In this document: piece after piece, positions 33,441 to 44,904 of the stretch
How positions within the stretch are numbered: position 1 is the first letter of the stretch
How the letters are laid out: the number at the start of each line of letters is the position of its first letter
Assembly: GCA_026225945.1 (NCBI GenBank)
Contig: JAMJFZ010001816.1
Location: forward strand, 6,201,501-6,265,500
DNA length: 64,000 bases
From: Cricetomys ansorgei
Lineage: Eukaryota > Chordata > Mammalia > Rodentia > Nesomyidae
Direction: 5' to 3'
Made by a program: the position numbers and the translations under genes
The notes under the pieces: generated by a model
The model's input: only the letters and a program-made list of their open reading frames with translations
What the model was told of the DNA's origin: nothing
Databases searched by the model: none

Positions 33441-34029
33441 AATTTAAAAAAAACAAACAAACATCGTGGTGGATTTTAGGATTTACTACACTTGCAGTCT
33501 AGTCTGAGCCAGCTCCGTAACCGCTGCCAACACTCTCCCTGCCCACGTTCTGATCTTCCTAACCAAGTCCCTTCTGTAGCAGGGTTCTTATACTAACTCA
33601 TTTAAAACCTCTTTTCATTCTTATTTAAGGATAGCTTGATGTTCGCATAACTCGTTTATTTCCTAATGCCATCTGGTTCACCTAAATAAATCGGATCCAT
33701 TTTGTCCAAATTTAGATTGTTAGAAATGAGACAAATAGAGCATTTTGAGGGTCCTCTTTCTATCCAGTGTCTTCAGTGCTACGTGTGGCTGTATGTAAGC
33801 AGCTCATCTGACTTTATTATCTCTCCCCATATTTTCTTGAGGACTTTACAAATAGAAGTATGTCTGTAAAATATGTTCTCTCTTCCCATATTGAGAATTT
33901 GCTGTCTTTCCATATATTTTTTGAGGATTTTACAAATAGAACTATTTCTGTAAAATCTGTCACAAATTCTTAGGGGATTATTTTAGACTTCAATCTGGTA
34001 TACAAGCTGTACTAAATTCCTTAAGGGTG
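33441..34029. other. Unique sequence with a local 55-bp duplication
   Basis: Two similar segments sit about 84 bp apart: 33826-33880 ('gaggactttacaaatagaag') and 33910-33963 ('gaggattttacaaatagaac'). Otherwise nothing was recognised. Confidence 0.55.
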
Positions 34030-34195
34030 GGCAATTCATAGTCAAACATAATAAATGCTTATCAAACATTTATGATGTCACATACTGAGCTAAACTAATT
34101 GACTTCATGTATGCACCTCGCTTAATTCTTAAATCAGTAAAACAGGTGTTAATTCTATTTTACAGATTGGGAAGCTGAGCTCAGCCTTAGGATTT
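34030..34195 (+). mobile_element. MIR SINE
   Basis: 'atgctgagctaa'-type block (here 'catactgagctaaactaatt'), 'gcttaattcttaaatcagt', 'ctattttacagattgggaag' and 'ctgagctcag' follow the MIR core in order. Confidence 0.65.
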
Positions 34196-34507
34196 ACATA
34201 TTGAGAAGAGGATGTAGTTGTTGTGTGATCCTTCTTCCTCATGATCAATAGACATTGCCAAAGCATTTCTTAAGAGTTTATTAACATAGGAAATAAGATT
34301 TCCCTATGGGCTTCAAGAAATAAGTATGTTTTATATGTAAATCAATTATATATGTCTGTAATAACAGTAAGGAATCAGATTGTAGGCCACACAAAGACAT
34401 TCAAGAATGTTTCCAGTGAAAACAATCAAATTATATTTTAAATAGAGACCATAAACTAATTTCAAGAAATATTACTACAACCTCATCACTAAAAATACAG
34501 TACATGG

Positions 34508-34551
34508 AGCTGGAAAGGTGGCTCAGTGGTTAAGAACACTGGCTGCTCTTG
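34508..34551 (+). mobile_element. B3 SINE, left part
   Basis: 'gctggaaaggtggctcagtg' and 'gttaagaacactggctgctc' are the tRNA-related head of a B3 element. The body resumes at 35014. The 9-bp word ctgctcttg is present at both ends of the insertion (34543-34551 and 35014-35022). Confidence 0.85.
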
Positions 34552-35013
34552 GAAATAATAAAATTCAAGACACTAGTGAAAATGAAGCAGTTTTTAGTGT
34601 ACAACTCCATAGAAAGGGATGCAAGCATAGAAAATTAATAGCCATCATGCTAATGTGATGCGAGACAGTGTTTTGTTTTTTTTTTTTAAACTGTCCAAAC
34701 CTGAGAAATTCCTGTCCTTTTCCCATATAGGGTGCAACTTGCAACTCCCAAACTCCTCATCTCATTGGCCTAGGACACAGAGCTTCATTCAGTGAACAAT
34801 TTGGGGCTTAAGATGGCCCCCACTTTTCTTATGCTGGACTCAGTCACATAACAGACCATGTATAACTTGCTAATTCTCAACATCTTAAATCCAGCAGGCA
34901 CCAGCAGCCAGCTAAGGGAGAGAGGGGCTCAGCATCCCCTGCTTGCCTATAGCTCCAGTGATCCCTAAGAGCAGCTCATATTGAAGATGGACCATGACAA
35001 TCTGTCTCTTACA
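34552..35013. mobile_element. Insertion of unknown identity inside a B3 SINE
   Basis: These 462 bp separate two collinear parts of one B3 and are bounded by a 9-bp direct repeat, so they were probably inserted. The insert has a T12 run (about 34676-34688) and 'taagatggcccccac' near 34810. It has no poly-A at either end and no clear TG...CA ends. I could not assign it to LINE, SINE or a known LTR. A degraded LTR is one possibility. Confidence 0.6.
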
Positions 35014-35200
35014 CTGCTCTTGCAGAGGACCCATGTTGGATTTTCAATACACACATGGAAGCTCATAACTATCTATAAATCCAATTCCAGGGTATCCGGT
35101 AGCCTCTTCTGGCTTTCATAGGTACCAGACACACAGATAGTGTACATGCATACGTGTAGATGAAACAATCGTGCACATAAAAATGGATAAGTAAGTCTGA
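35014..35200 (+). mobile_element. B3 SINE, right part
   Basis: 'cagaggacccatgttggatt', 'cacatggaagctcataacta', 'tccaattccagggtatccgg', 'tagcctcttctggctttcat' and 'caggtaccagacacac'-type tail. It joins perfectly to 34551 in the B3 order. Confidence 0.85.
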
Positions 35201-36564
35201 AAAAATATGATACAAAAATACAATGATATAATTCATTAATAAAAATTTAAGTGTTTTAGCTCAGGATATATAAAACATAATAAGTTTTCATAGGTCATTT
35301 TTCTCTTGATAAAATTCCTTGTCTCTCAAGAAAGATTAACTACAATCAAAACAATAAATACTAAGTTGAATATAAATTTAGTGTGCTGCTTAAGAGAAAA
35401 TAATACACTGACTAATTTCCTAATCAGAATTATTCACACCATTTGCTTTCTTATACTACCGTCACTGACCTTATCAGGCAGCAAACATATTCTCTTTTTC
35501 TATAAGTCATAAAAAAAACCCTACATTTGTACAATAGAAGTCTAGGCATAGATCAGAAAGTTTCTGTTTAACATTTGGCAGTTGAAGTCAATATTTCATC
35601 AGGTATACTTTAATAGCAAATGCATTAAAACTCTGGTGCATGTAATTATTGCTAACTAATTTTATTTCAAATATCATATATATTAAATATAATGCTAAAT
35701 ACACTATATGAGTTCTATGTTATTGTTTGCATTCGTATATTCGCCAAGTCTCCATGTCAGACGTGTGTAACCTCTTTGGATTATGGACGCTTAGAATGAA
35801 ACTGATGGACTTGCATAAGAGAAGATGCAGATATATACATGAGCACAAACGTTTGTGTATAAGTTTAGGCGTTCCGTGGGTCCTATGAAGTCCACTTCAA
35901 GGATCCCTGTTCTGAGTAACCTAGGTTGTGCTTATTGAACAAAATTACAATAACATTTTTTGCTTCCAAACTCCAGCTTGCTTATTTTAATCGATATTTT
36001 CAGCATAAAAGCATAGAGTTTCAGTGACCTCATTAAGTAAACTGTATTACAAGACGGTATTATTATCCTGAAGAAATAGAAGGAAAAGACAATAGATGCC
36101 TAAAGTAGCAACTAAGGAATAATTTATATTAGAATAGAACTGGATGCAACTATATGTTCAGCAATAGAGTATATGATACATTAAATAGGTTTTGATAAAG
36201 CAAAATATTACAAATTCATTTGCATTGAAGAAGCACATTAATCCCTAACATCACATTATGGCATATCGATGTCAAAGAAGCAAGATTCTAAACAGCACAT
36301 GTGTTTTGAAATACACATATCCCACGGAAAATGTCTAGAAATACCTCACTGATGGATTGATGGATCCCAGACAAAAACTTGAAGGGGGGGTGTGGGGGTC
36401 TCCCGGGAAGCCTAGTAGTGGAGGCCATTATGCAGCTGATGTCATGGAGTCTGGAGCTGGAGGTACTTCTGGGTTTCAGGTGGCTCCAGGGAATCAGAGT
36501 TGGTGCTGCTTCTCTCCAGCGCTTAACTCTAATGCAACTCAGTAACACCACTTCGTTTGATTTA
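35201..36564. other. Unique AT-rich sequence
   Basis: No repeat was recognised. A GC-richer patch at about 36380-36500 gives overlapping open frames on both strands of under 90 codons, without any support. Confidence 0.45.
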
Positions 36565-36703
36565 TATGTTCAGCAGCGGGGTTTTGCTACTTAGCCAGTC
36601 TGGTCTGGATCTCACCACACAGCCCAGGTTGGTCTGGGGCTTGTGATCTTCCCTTTCTGCCCCAGCTTCTTGTGGGCTGTAACGGGATGTGCCACCATGC
36701 TCA
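36565..36703 (-). mobile_element. Degenerate B1/B4-type SINE, antisense
   Basis: 'cggggttttgctacttagcc', 'agcccaggttggtctgggg', 'gatgtgccaccatgctcaga' keep the order of an antisense 7SL-type SINE. Confidence 0.6.
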
Positions 36704-39649
36704 GAGCTCTCCAGATTCTGTCCTACTTTTCGCTGGCATGCTCAAGAGTGCCAGCTCTGAGTACATTTGACTTCCTGTGGCACACTGCACTTCTTCCAAC
36801 TCAGAGCCTATTGGTTACAAGCTTCAGAGTGTTTTTCCCCTCCTAGCTTAAATGATTAGGGTAGAGCTGTTGCTTGGATAATTTTATTGATCCATGTTTG
36901 TTTCTGGACATCCTGATGATGAGTTCCATTAGCCAGATGTCTACCTACAGCTGGGGTACTGAATTTCATATACTAGAAAGCTGCTGGGAGGCTCATTTCA
37001 CTTAGAATTGACCTGTGCAAATAGGCAACACAAAGTCAGTCTAGTGAAGAAATATTAGGTACCAAAATTACTCGTGGCTATCTGTGAGTGGTAAGCCTTT
37101 AAATAATGTTTAAAAATATACTGTATGTGTTTCTTTATTTTCTGATTTGTCTATAATTATATATGATTTTGGAAATAAAGACATAACATCACCAAAATGT
37201 TGTTGGTACTTTTACCTCTGTAGCTTGTAGTTTTGATCTAATTCCATTTATTGGAGAATTGTTTCAAACTGTCATTCCTTCTGAGACAGTCTCACTATGT
37301 AACCTTGGCTGGCCTGGAACTTGTCTTACTTAATTTTTCAGTGACAAGCTTCGTATATAACTGAATAGTCACATATACAAATAAATATATCATATTTTAT
37401 ACATGTTTCAATGTTCTGTGCATATTTCTTCTGCTCCTCACCCTTTTTTCTTAACAGTCATTATGTATGTCATGTAAGAACTATCATTATCCAAAGGAAT
37501 GTGAGAACAATTTTCAGTTTATGTAAACCCTTCAAGTTGGTTTTTTTTCTGGTCTGTGCAGTAGTTTTAAAATTACTAATGACCATGTCTTAGATTTACT
37601 TGACAATAAGTAAATTGTATCCTCAAATGAGTATTGAATATTTATAAGAATATTTTGTCCTAACTACATATGCGATATTATTCTAGAGAATATTTGATGC
37701 TTAATATATTTTTGTATGATTACTGAATATATACTGTTTATGTTATGTTCACTGGATACATAGAACAAGGTCCTGTGTGTGCTACAGACTGTAAGAGATG
37801 CAGAAATGAACACGTGTTACTAAAGACAATGAGTAAAGCCCGGTTTTAAGGAGAGAATATGACGATCATATACAGATGTGAGCATAGAACATAGGAACTT
37901 GTACAAAACTTTAAAGAGCAAAAAGGCAGTTTTAATAACAACGACATTATCTTCGCTCTTGGCGAAGACAAAGAATAATTGTATTCTCAACACACAAATT
38001 ATGCCCAGTTTAATTGCCTTTGTCAATTTGAAGGAGCAGACACTCAGGTGTGCAGACAGATGCTGGCACTCCGTTGGGAACACTTGATCTGTGTGTGTCT
38101 ACTTATGGGGGTGGTGATGCCCACTGATTTCAGCTGACAGGAGCTCCACTATGAACTATGCGGCAGACCCCTTTCAAACTCTATTCAGCTGTGTATGACC
38201 TCTGCCTGAAAGGACTTTGGCAGCTTCAGTGACAGCCTAGTGGATGGCGAAATCCACATCTCCATGTCAAGCTAATTTGGGAAACATTTCATCATTTAGC
38301 TTCCCAGTGTGAAGACATTAATAATTCAGTGATTCGTATACATTTCCATTCATTTCTTTCTCAAATTTGTTTGTGATCCATACAGATGGTGCAGGGCAGA
38401 GGGGCTCAGAAGACCTGAGCTTTGGGTTAGGCTTATAACCTCGTATCTCATTCACACCCTGTGTCTATATTCTCCTTCTAGAATTTCTGTGGCTTCAGCA
38501 GCAGAGAACATTTGGTGGCAAAATTGCTGGGTTTATTAGCAGCTATGGCTCTCAGTGTTACACCCCTGTGTTCACTCTGAGTTGTTGAATAATCTTTACT
38601 TTTAAAGCTCTTTTTTTTTTTTTTATACTTTGGTTAGAATATTGCTTATAATGGAAACATGGGTTGTAACATTTTTTTTTTTTGAAAATGCAGATTCTCT
38701 GAGGGAAGATTGCAGATATTAGGTCTTTTTGGAGCTGCCCATGTGGGAAAAAATATCTCTGTTGGATTAGATCTCTGACAGTTGCAAAATGACTGTTATG
38801 CAAGCCATTTACTTTGTCTCTTTGGACAAAATAAATGGTTTCCTAATTTGAGTTACGTGGCGACATGTTCTGAAAAATGTGGCAGCTATAGTTTCCTCTC
38901 CGCTTATAGAAACGACAGGAAGTTGTTTGCTTTTACGAAACGTATTTTTCTATCAACCACACTATGAGACGATCTTTAAAAAAGAGTCCTCTCCTACTGT
39001 CTTCTGTGTGTTAATGTGTGCTGTGTGTTTTTCAATATTTTAAAAGAACTAATCAAAAATTATTGTGTGTGTGCTTTTGAGTTGTGAAGTACGTAGATCA
39101 GAATTTCCTTAACATAATCTCATTTCTCATTGTGTGTCCTCGTTATAGACACATTATATCTTCGGGAGAGGACAAATGATGGAAAACTCTCAACAGGAAA
39201 AAAAGTAGAGTCAGTTACGGAATATTCATTAGAAGTTCCTGAAGCAGTTAAGAAACGATTCATTTATAGTGATTTAGAAAACCACTCATTGCAAAAGAAA
39301 CAAAAGGCAGTTTGTAAAACCAGATTCTCAGGCCGATGCTATTTTCATTGAGGAAACAATGACAACAGTATACATTCCTGTAAGCACAGAATGGAGAGAA
39401 CACTAGGAAGCAGTCTATTGATAATGGCTGCAGACGGGGCTGACCTTCGAGGGAATTTCTGACGGCAACCAAGGCTGAACACGGGATGGGTGTGGTTTGA
39501 ACTTTTTGCCTTTTTCTATTTAGCATCTCTCTTATAGACACGCATTACTTTTGTATTTGAGGAACAAATGTGACCTTGAAAAGATTATTCTGGAAGGATG
39601 GGCCGAAAACATGAAAGGAGGCAATTTAGGAGACTTTAAGTGCTAAACC
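36704..39649. other. Unique sequence; small SINE scrap
   Basis: About 3 kb with little recognisable repeat. A B1-like scrap 'gagacagtctcactatgtaa' lies at 37283-37330. T runs occur at 38609-38624 and 38671-38683. The part at about 38270-38350 ('agctaatttgggaaacattt', 'acattaataattcagtgatt') has the look of conserved non-coding sequence. No supported gene. Confidence 0.45.
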
Positions 39650-39653
39650 CACC

Positions 39654-40289
39654 ATGGAGACAGGGGGATGGAAGAAGAGATGGATTGGGAGGCCCGGAGG
39701 CAGAACAGCTGATGACCAGTCTGAGCTTGGAGGCTGGAATTCTAGTCCAGCGCTCTTCTGCAGTTGGTTCCTGAGCTGGGCAAGGGAAGGACCACGATCC
39801 CATCGGGAGCTCCACACTGAGACTCTCCTGCGACAGCTTTCGGGCGTGAGCACCCGCAGAACACCTCTGCTCAAGCACGCAAGCAGCAGTTTCAGCTCTG
39901 ATTCCCCACTTACATGTTTCTGCGTAAGACCTGGTAAAAGTGGTGCCATCTCTGCTAACAGCCCCTTGGGCTTTTCAAAGGCAGTGGCGCCATTACATCA
40001 GCCTCTTCCTAGGGGACTGGCAAGCAGCTCTCTGGCTGTTTCTGCAGAAGCCAGAATGCCTTCCTTCACTCGCTTGAAGCCTAACTGTTGCCTGCGGTCT
40101 GCAAGGCTCTTCTGGAAATCTTTGGTTTCTGTTTTCACTAAGACTTATGTAAACTTGAGTCTGAACACACACGAAGCCTGCTCTAAGCCGAGTGTCGTCA
40201 TTGTCCGAAAGCAGTCACTGGGAACGTCTTTGCCTCATCTTTGGACTCCTCCCAAGCCCCTGGCTTTACCCTCTAATTTGTATAACTAA
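39654..40289 (+). other. Long open reading frame, coding status unproven
   Basis: A 211-codon frame starts at an ATG in strong Kozak context (cccaccATGg) and runs to a TAA near 40287. It is the longest frame in the window not explained by simple repeats or by a known transposon. The product starts METGGWKKRWIGRPGGRT and is rich in Ser, Leu, Pro and Arg. I see no domain, signal peptide, membrane segment or homologue. The minus strand of the same GC-richer region also has open frames of over 80 codons, which points to low stop density, not to coding. A chance frame or lncRNA exon is more likely than a gene. Confidence 0.15.
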
Positions 40290-42461
40290 CTGCTCAACAC
40301 AGGAGAAGCAATGTCACACAGTAGATACTCATTTCATGAGGGAACCTCTCTTTTTATTTGTTTACTAAGAAACAGATGTTTAAACATCTGCTTAAGTACT
40401 GTGATTCCCGCCCCCCCCCCCCCCAGCAGATTGAATCTTTCCTTCTGGCCACATAACCAGGAAAACCAATATTTACCAAAGTAGAGGCAAATTGTGTTTG
40501 GAAAAGAAGAATTCTATAAAATAGCCTTTTATAACATCTCTAAGACAGAAAATAAAAAAGTCCACAAAAGCTTACACATATTAGGAAATATCTTCAGCTA
40601 TTTGAATTTTTAAAGCTGGTTAGCCTACTGTGACCTTGAATCCTTTTTTTATTTTGTGGATTTATGATGCAGAAGGCTAAAAAATAATTTTTTGTGTGAA
40701 AATCAACTGAAAAAGTATAAATGTACTTGAGAGCTGAACTGGTGAGGTAGAAAAGATATGATCAAAAGTCACCCCCCTTTTATTATCTAGTTTAAAAAAA
40801 TGGACAACTTCCCGGCTTTTCAAGTTTTTACATGCCCACGTCAACATTTCTGGGGAACTGCATGTGACTGCATGCGTGTGTGCACAAAAGCCAAGACCTG
40901 CTGTTTGCTTCGCTAATAGAATATGAAAGCATGTGGCTTATACAATTAAGATAATCTGGTTACATCCCAGCTTGTCTTATTTTGAGTTTGATTTCTGTCT
41001 AGTGTCACATGGAAGAAAATATAATTCTGTCTTTTAGCCGAAAATAATTGGTAGATTCTGTGGCCAAATGGCTTATCTGGAGAAGGAATTTTGAAATTGC
41101 ATCTCGAGACTTGTGTCATTTTGTACGTAATTGAAATGGCAGTTTTGTTTTTAGCATACAATTCACTTAGTGGTTTTTTCTTCTGATCTGAAAAACTGGT
41201 ATTCACTGAGTTGTTTAGTTGCTTGGACATCTTGTAGAGCAGTTTGGGAATGAGGAAACTACATCCACTTCAATCTAATACCTTTTCTGGTCTTGATTTT
41301 CTCCTTACCTTACTGCATGTGCATGTAAGACAGAACTGCCTACAGCACACACACCCATCTGTTCTCTACAAACATGTTTTATTCTTCCTCATACACAGAT
41401 GGTAGGTAGGTGGGGGGTCATCACCAAAGGTGGGCAGGCCAGGTAGGTCTCAAATCAGGCAAGGGAGACTTCAAGGTGAAACATGTATTAACAAGAAAGC
41501 CTGCTAGAAAAGAGCTTGCTGTAACAAAGTTGCTTTGCTACTTCCTATTGGCCTGCAATCTTCTGTTGGATCTATATTCTGAATGCTTTTTTTAAAGCAA
41601 TCTTTGCTTGGCCTTTGGTAGACATTAAAAAGCTTGCTTGTGTGTTCTTTGCATTGCAGATCTAAGATCACGCCTGCATAGAGATCTTGAACTCTTCTAT
41701 AAAGGGAGTCAGACAAATACTATTCTTTTTGCTTTACTAGTTCTTCACCAACTTCTGGAAAAGACAAACACATTTTCAGAGAAGCCACAGCAGTAGCATT
41801 ACAGCAGCGTCTAGGAGCAGGGAGGAAGAGAGACTTCAAGGATAGCAGGGTCTTTTGTTTTTCATTTCATTGCGCTTCTCTCTTTGGCTGTCTCATCTTT
41901 AGGCTTTAAGGGGACAGTATATGAACGCTAACACTGACTTCTTCCTAACATTTTTGTTTTGAATATAGGTTATAAAGTTTGTGTCAAATGTCTCATAAAA
42001 GGGGTTTACTGTGTGAATATTGAGACTTTAAATTTAAGCAGTTATTAAGTGGAAAACAACTTATGCAATCTTTTAATGTAATGACTTTTTCCCCTTAGGG
42101 GAGGAAACCAAAGTTCTGGGAATATTGGTGATTTACCTGTGGATGCACAGCTTGTAAAGGATGAAACTGGGAGAATGAGTCTCCCCTCTTCCCGGGGGCA
42201 CAGCACAGTGAATGTGCCCGTTCACTCAGATGTACAGATCATAACAGCTGTTTAGAAACAGTTTTGGAGACATTTAGTATACATAGCGTATTTTAAGGGC
42301 TTCAGATTTATTCAGATGACTTTGTATGTTGTGAACATTTTTATGGTGTGACAAAAGAGTGTATGTGTGAGTGTGTGGGTGTGTGAGCTTTCCATAATTA
42401 TTTTGCAATGCGACATTCCCTGAGTCATAAGAATGTGGCATAGCTTTACATTTAAGGCTTT
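40290..42461. other. Unique sequence with a C14 run
   Basis: A run of 14 C lies at 40411-40424. Nothing else was recognised. The frame at 40946-41230 on the minus strand is not supported. Confidence 0.45.
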
Positions 42462-42617
42462 TTTTTTTTTTTTCTCTTCCAGGTAGGGTTTCTCTGTTGT
42501 AACTCTTGCTGTCCTGGAACTCACTCTGTAGACCGGGCTGGCCTCAAACTCACAGGGATCTGCCTGCCTCTGCTTCCTGAGTGCTGGGATTAAACACATG
42601 CCCCACCACCACTCAGC
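42462..42617 (-). mobile_element. B1 SINE, antisense
   Basis: T tail, then 'aggtagggtttctctgttgt', 'aactcttgctgtcctggaac', 'gaccgggctggcctcaaact', 'gatctgcctgcctctgcttc', 'gagtgctgggattaaacaca'. Confidence 0.95.
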
Positions 42618-43505
42618 TTACACTTAAAACTTTTAAAACTCTGTAACCTGTAAGTAGACATGTGTAAAAGACCAAAGGGGTTCGCAGGACGTGTTGACTT
42701 CATGTGTCTATAAGGCTGGATCTAATTAGGAAAAAAATTTCACAACAGATCTGGGAAACAAAAGAAATTGCCAACTCTAAAACTGAAATTTCTTCAGTTT
42801 TTCCTTAGTTGTGTCGTTTTTATACTTGTATAAAATTCCCACCCAGAGTGCCTAATTGATCACTGAATAAATTATGAAGCGTTACACCCTATGCCTCCTG
42901 AAGAGACTCAGTCATTGTACATGAACTTCTGGACTTCAGTGTGCTGCCTTCTCAGAGCCTCTGTTAAGTGATGAAGAGACATCCAAATATGTAGGTGTGT
43001 GGTGTCTCTGTGAGGCTTAAGTGCTTTTTAGAGCACAGGCCTGAGGGCCGACAGAGTTCATGATCTGAGTGGAAGTAACGCCCCCCCATCCTCCTGCATA
43101 TTAAAGGTCTATACGTGTTGCCTTATACAGATGAGCTGCTGGGAGGCCTGTGCTGTCCTAGCCCAGGAGCAGGACCCCTCTCCACACAGCAGACCCAGGT
43201 CGCTTCACTTGCCTTCATCTCAGCATGATTAGCCCACAGCCTGCCTAGGTTTTTGTGAAGTATACTTCACAAATGAATGGATCCTTCAAAGATATGAGGG
43301 TCAGCATACAGATGTCTGAATATATTACCTTGTTTAGTGAAAAAGACTCCGCAGACGTGATTAAGATAACGAGATGGGGCCCGATGTAACCACAGAGGTC
43401 CGTACAAGAAACAGGCATGAGGAACAGTCAGAAGGAGACTACCAAAGTTTGAATAGATGCTCCCTGGAAATGGAGGGAATGGTCAGAAACCATTCTGAGT
43501 CCAGT
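42618..43505. other. Unique sequence
   Basis: No repeat or gene was recognised. Confidence 0.5.
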
Positions 43506-43880
43506 GATTTGAACAAAAGAAGCCTGCATAGGCTCATATATTTGAACGCTTGGTCCCCGATTGGCGGAACTGTTTGGGAAGGATTAGAAGGCGTGGCTTT
43601 GCTGGAGCAGATGAGGCCTTATTGGAGGAGGTGTGTCACTGGGGGTGGACCCTGAGGTTTCAAAAGCCCACGTAATTACTGGTCTCTTGCGCTCAGCCTC
43701 CTGTGTGTGGATCTTATGTGAACTCTCAGCTACAGCCTCAGTGTCATGTCCACTTGTCTGTTGCCGTGTTCCCCACCATGATGGTCGTGGACTCTAAACC
43801 TCTAGGACTGTAAGTGGACCCTTAATAAAATTCTTTGTTTTTTTAGTTGCCTTGGTCATGGTGTTTCTTCCCCTAAGAAA
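43506..43880 (+). mobile_element. ERVL-MaLR LTR (MT/ORR1-like)
   Basis: 'aggctcatatatttgaacgc', 'ttggtccccgattggcggaa', 'ctgtttgggaaggattagaa', 'gaggtgtgtcactgggggtg', 'ctgaggtttcaaaagcccac', 'caccatgatggtcgtggact', 'ttgccttggtcatggtgttt'. A short segment (about 43603-43627) looks duplicated with respect to the usual order. An A-rich run follows at 43909-43932. Confidence 0.75.
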
Positions 43881-44077
43881 CCAAGAAAAGTGGAAGCCTC
43901 CAGAAACTAAAAAAAAAAAGAAAAAGAAAAAGGAGGAAAATATTCTTCTCTGAAGCCTCCAGAAGAAAGGGTATTATGCACAGTGGAACATCATGATACT
44001 ACTGGAACATTAGTCTTTCAAAAACCACATTCTCAAGGTTGTTTCTTGTAGGTAAATTTTGTGCCATTTCAGTATTT

Positions 44078-44215
44078 TTCATTAATACATTTATTCATTC
44101 AGCTTGTGTTTAGTAAGGATATAAAGGAATGTATTGTTGAAGACACAAATGTTTAGGACAAAGACTTTGATCCCAAGGAACTTGTAGGTCAGCCCATACA
44201 CTAAGACACGGTACA
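44078..44215 (+). mobile_element. L2-like fragment
   Basis: 'cattaatacatttattcatt', 'cagcttgtgtttagtaagga', 'tttgatcccaaggaacttgt' resemble the L2 stretch that runs from ATTCATTC to the 'tgccctcatggagctta' block. Diverged; moderate confidence. Confidence 0.45.
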
Positions 44216-44234
44216 AATAGTGACTGCCCCAGGC

Positions 44235-44520
44235 ACTGCACTGTATTATAGTCATACAAATCTGTTTTCTCACAATTCTGGTGGCTAGCCCTTGAGATTC
44301 AGGGGTCACTAGGTTCGTTTTCTTCTGACACCTCTGTCCTTTGCTTGGAAGTGCTATCTTCCCTTGAGTGGTCATTTGGTCTTCAGGTTGTGTCTGTGTC
44401 CTGTTCACCTCTTCCCAGGATTCCGGGCGTGCTGGCTCAGAGCTCATTCGACTGAACTCATTTTCAATCAGTTTTCTCTCTAAAGACTTTATCTCCGCAT
44501 AAAGACATATTTTGAGACCC
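44235..44520 (-). mobile_element. MLT1/MST-like MaLR LTR, antisense
   Basis: 'tctgttttctcacaattctg', 'gtggctagcccttgagattc', 'ggttcgttttcttctgacac', 'gtggtcatttggtcttcagg', 'ctctaaagactttatctccg' follow the antisense order of an old mammalian MaLR LTR. A 167-codon minus frame across it is a chance frame. Confidence 0.6.
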
Positions 44521-44682
44521 AGAGAGTTTAGATTGCAGTATATGAATGTGTGTGTGTTGGGGGGGAGGGGCAGAGAGAGTCCAGCCCACAGCACACACCA
44601 AGCTTCTGTTTTAAGAAAATTCAGAGAAGAATGAGATACTCCAGATCATTGTTAGTAACAGAATTCACTTAAAAATCAAGGG

Positions 44683-44811
44683 ATGGGGTGCTAGTGCGTT
44701 GGCTTAGTGGGCAATGGCACTCGCTACCAAATCCTTGGGACCCCACTTGGTAGAGGAGAGAGCTGACCTCTACACAGTTTTCTGAGCTCGGTACGTGCGC
44801 ATGCGCGAGCA

Positions 44812-44813
<2 letters not shown>
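44683..44813 (+). mobile_element. tRNA-type SINE (B3/B4-like), diverged
   Basis: 'ttggcttagtgggcaatggc', 'ccaaatccttgggaccccac', 'ttggtagaggagagagctga', 'cctctacacagttttctgag' keep the order seen at 21555-21796. The TA/CA tract that follows replaces its tail. Confidence 0.65.

Positions 44814-44904
<91 letters not shown>
44814..44904. repeat. (AT)n then (AC)n microsatellite
   Basis: About 34 AT units (44814-44882) followed by about 11 AC units. The sequence just before it ('gtacgtgcgcatgcgcgagc') is CpG-rich and also alternating. Confidence 0.97.

Noticed and set aside
32689..33460. Overlapping minus-strand frames of up to 222 codons made of Cys, Val, Met and Tyr
   Set aside because: They are translations of a CA/ATAC repeat in three frames; any long dinucleotide tract gives such frames.
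44091..44594. 167-codon minus-strand frame
   Set aside because: It overlaps an L2-like fragment and an antisense MaLR LTR, so a host gene is unlikely.
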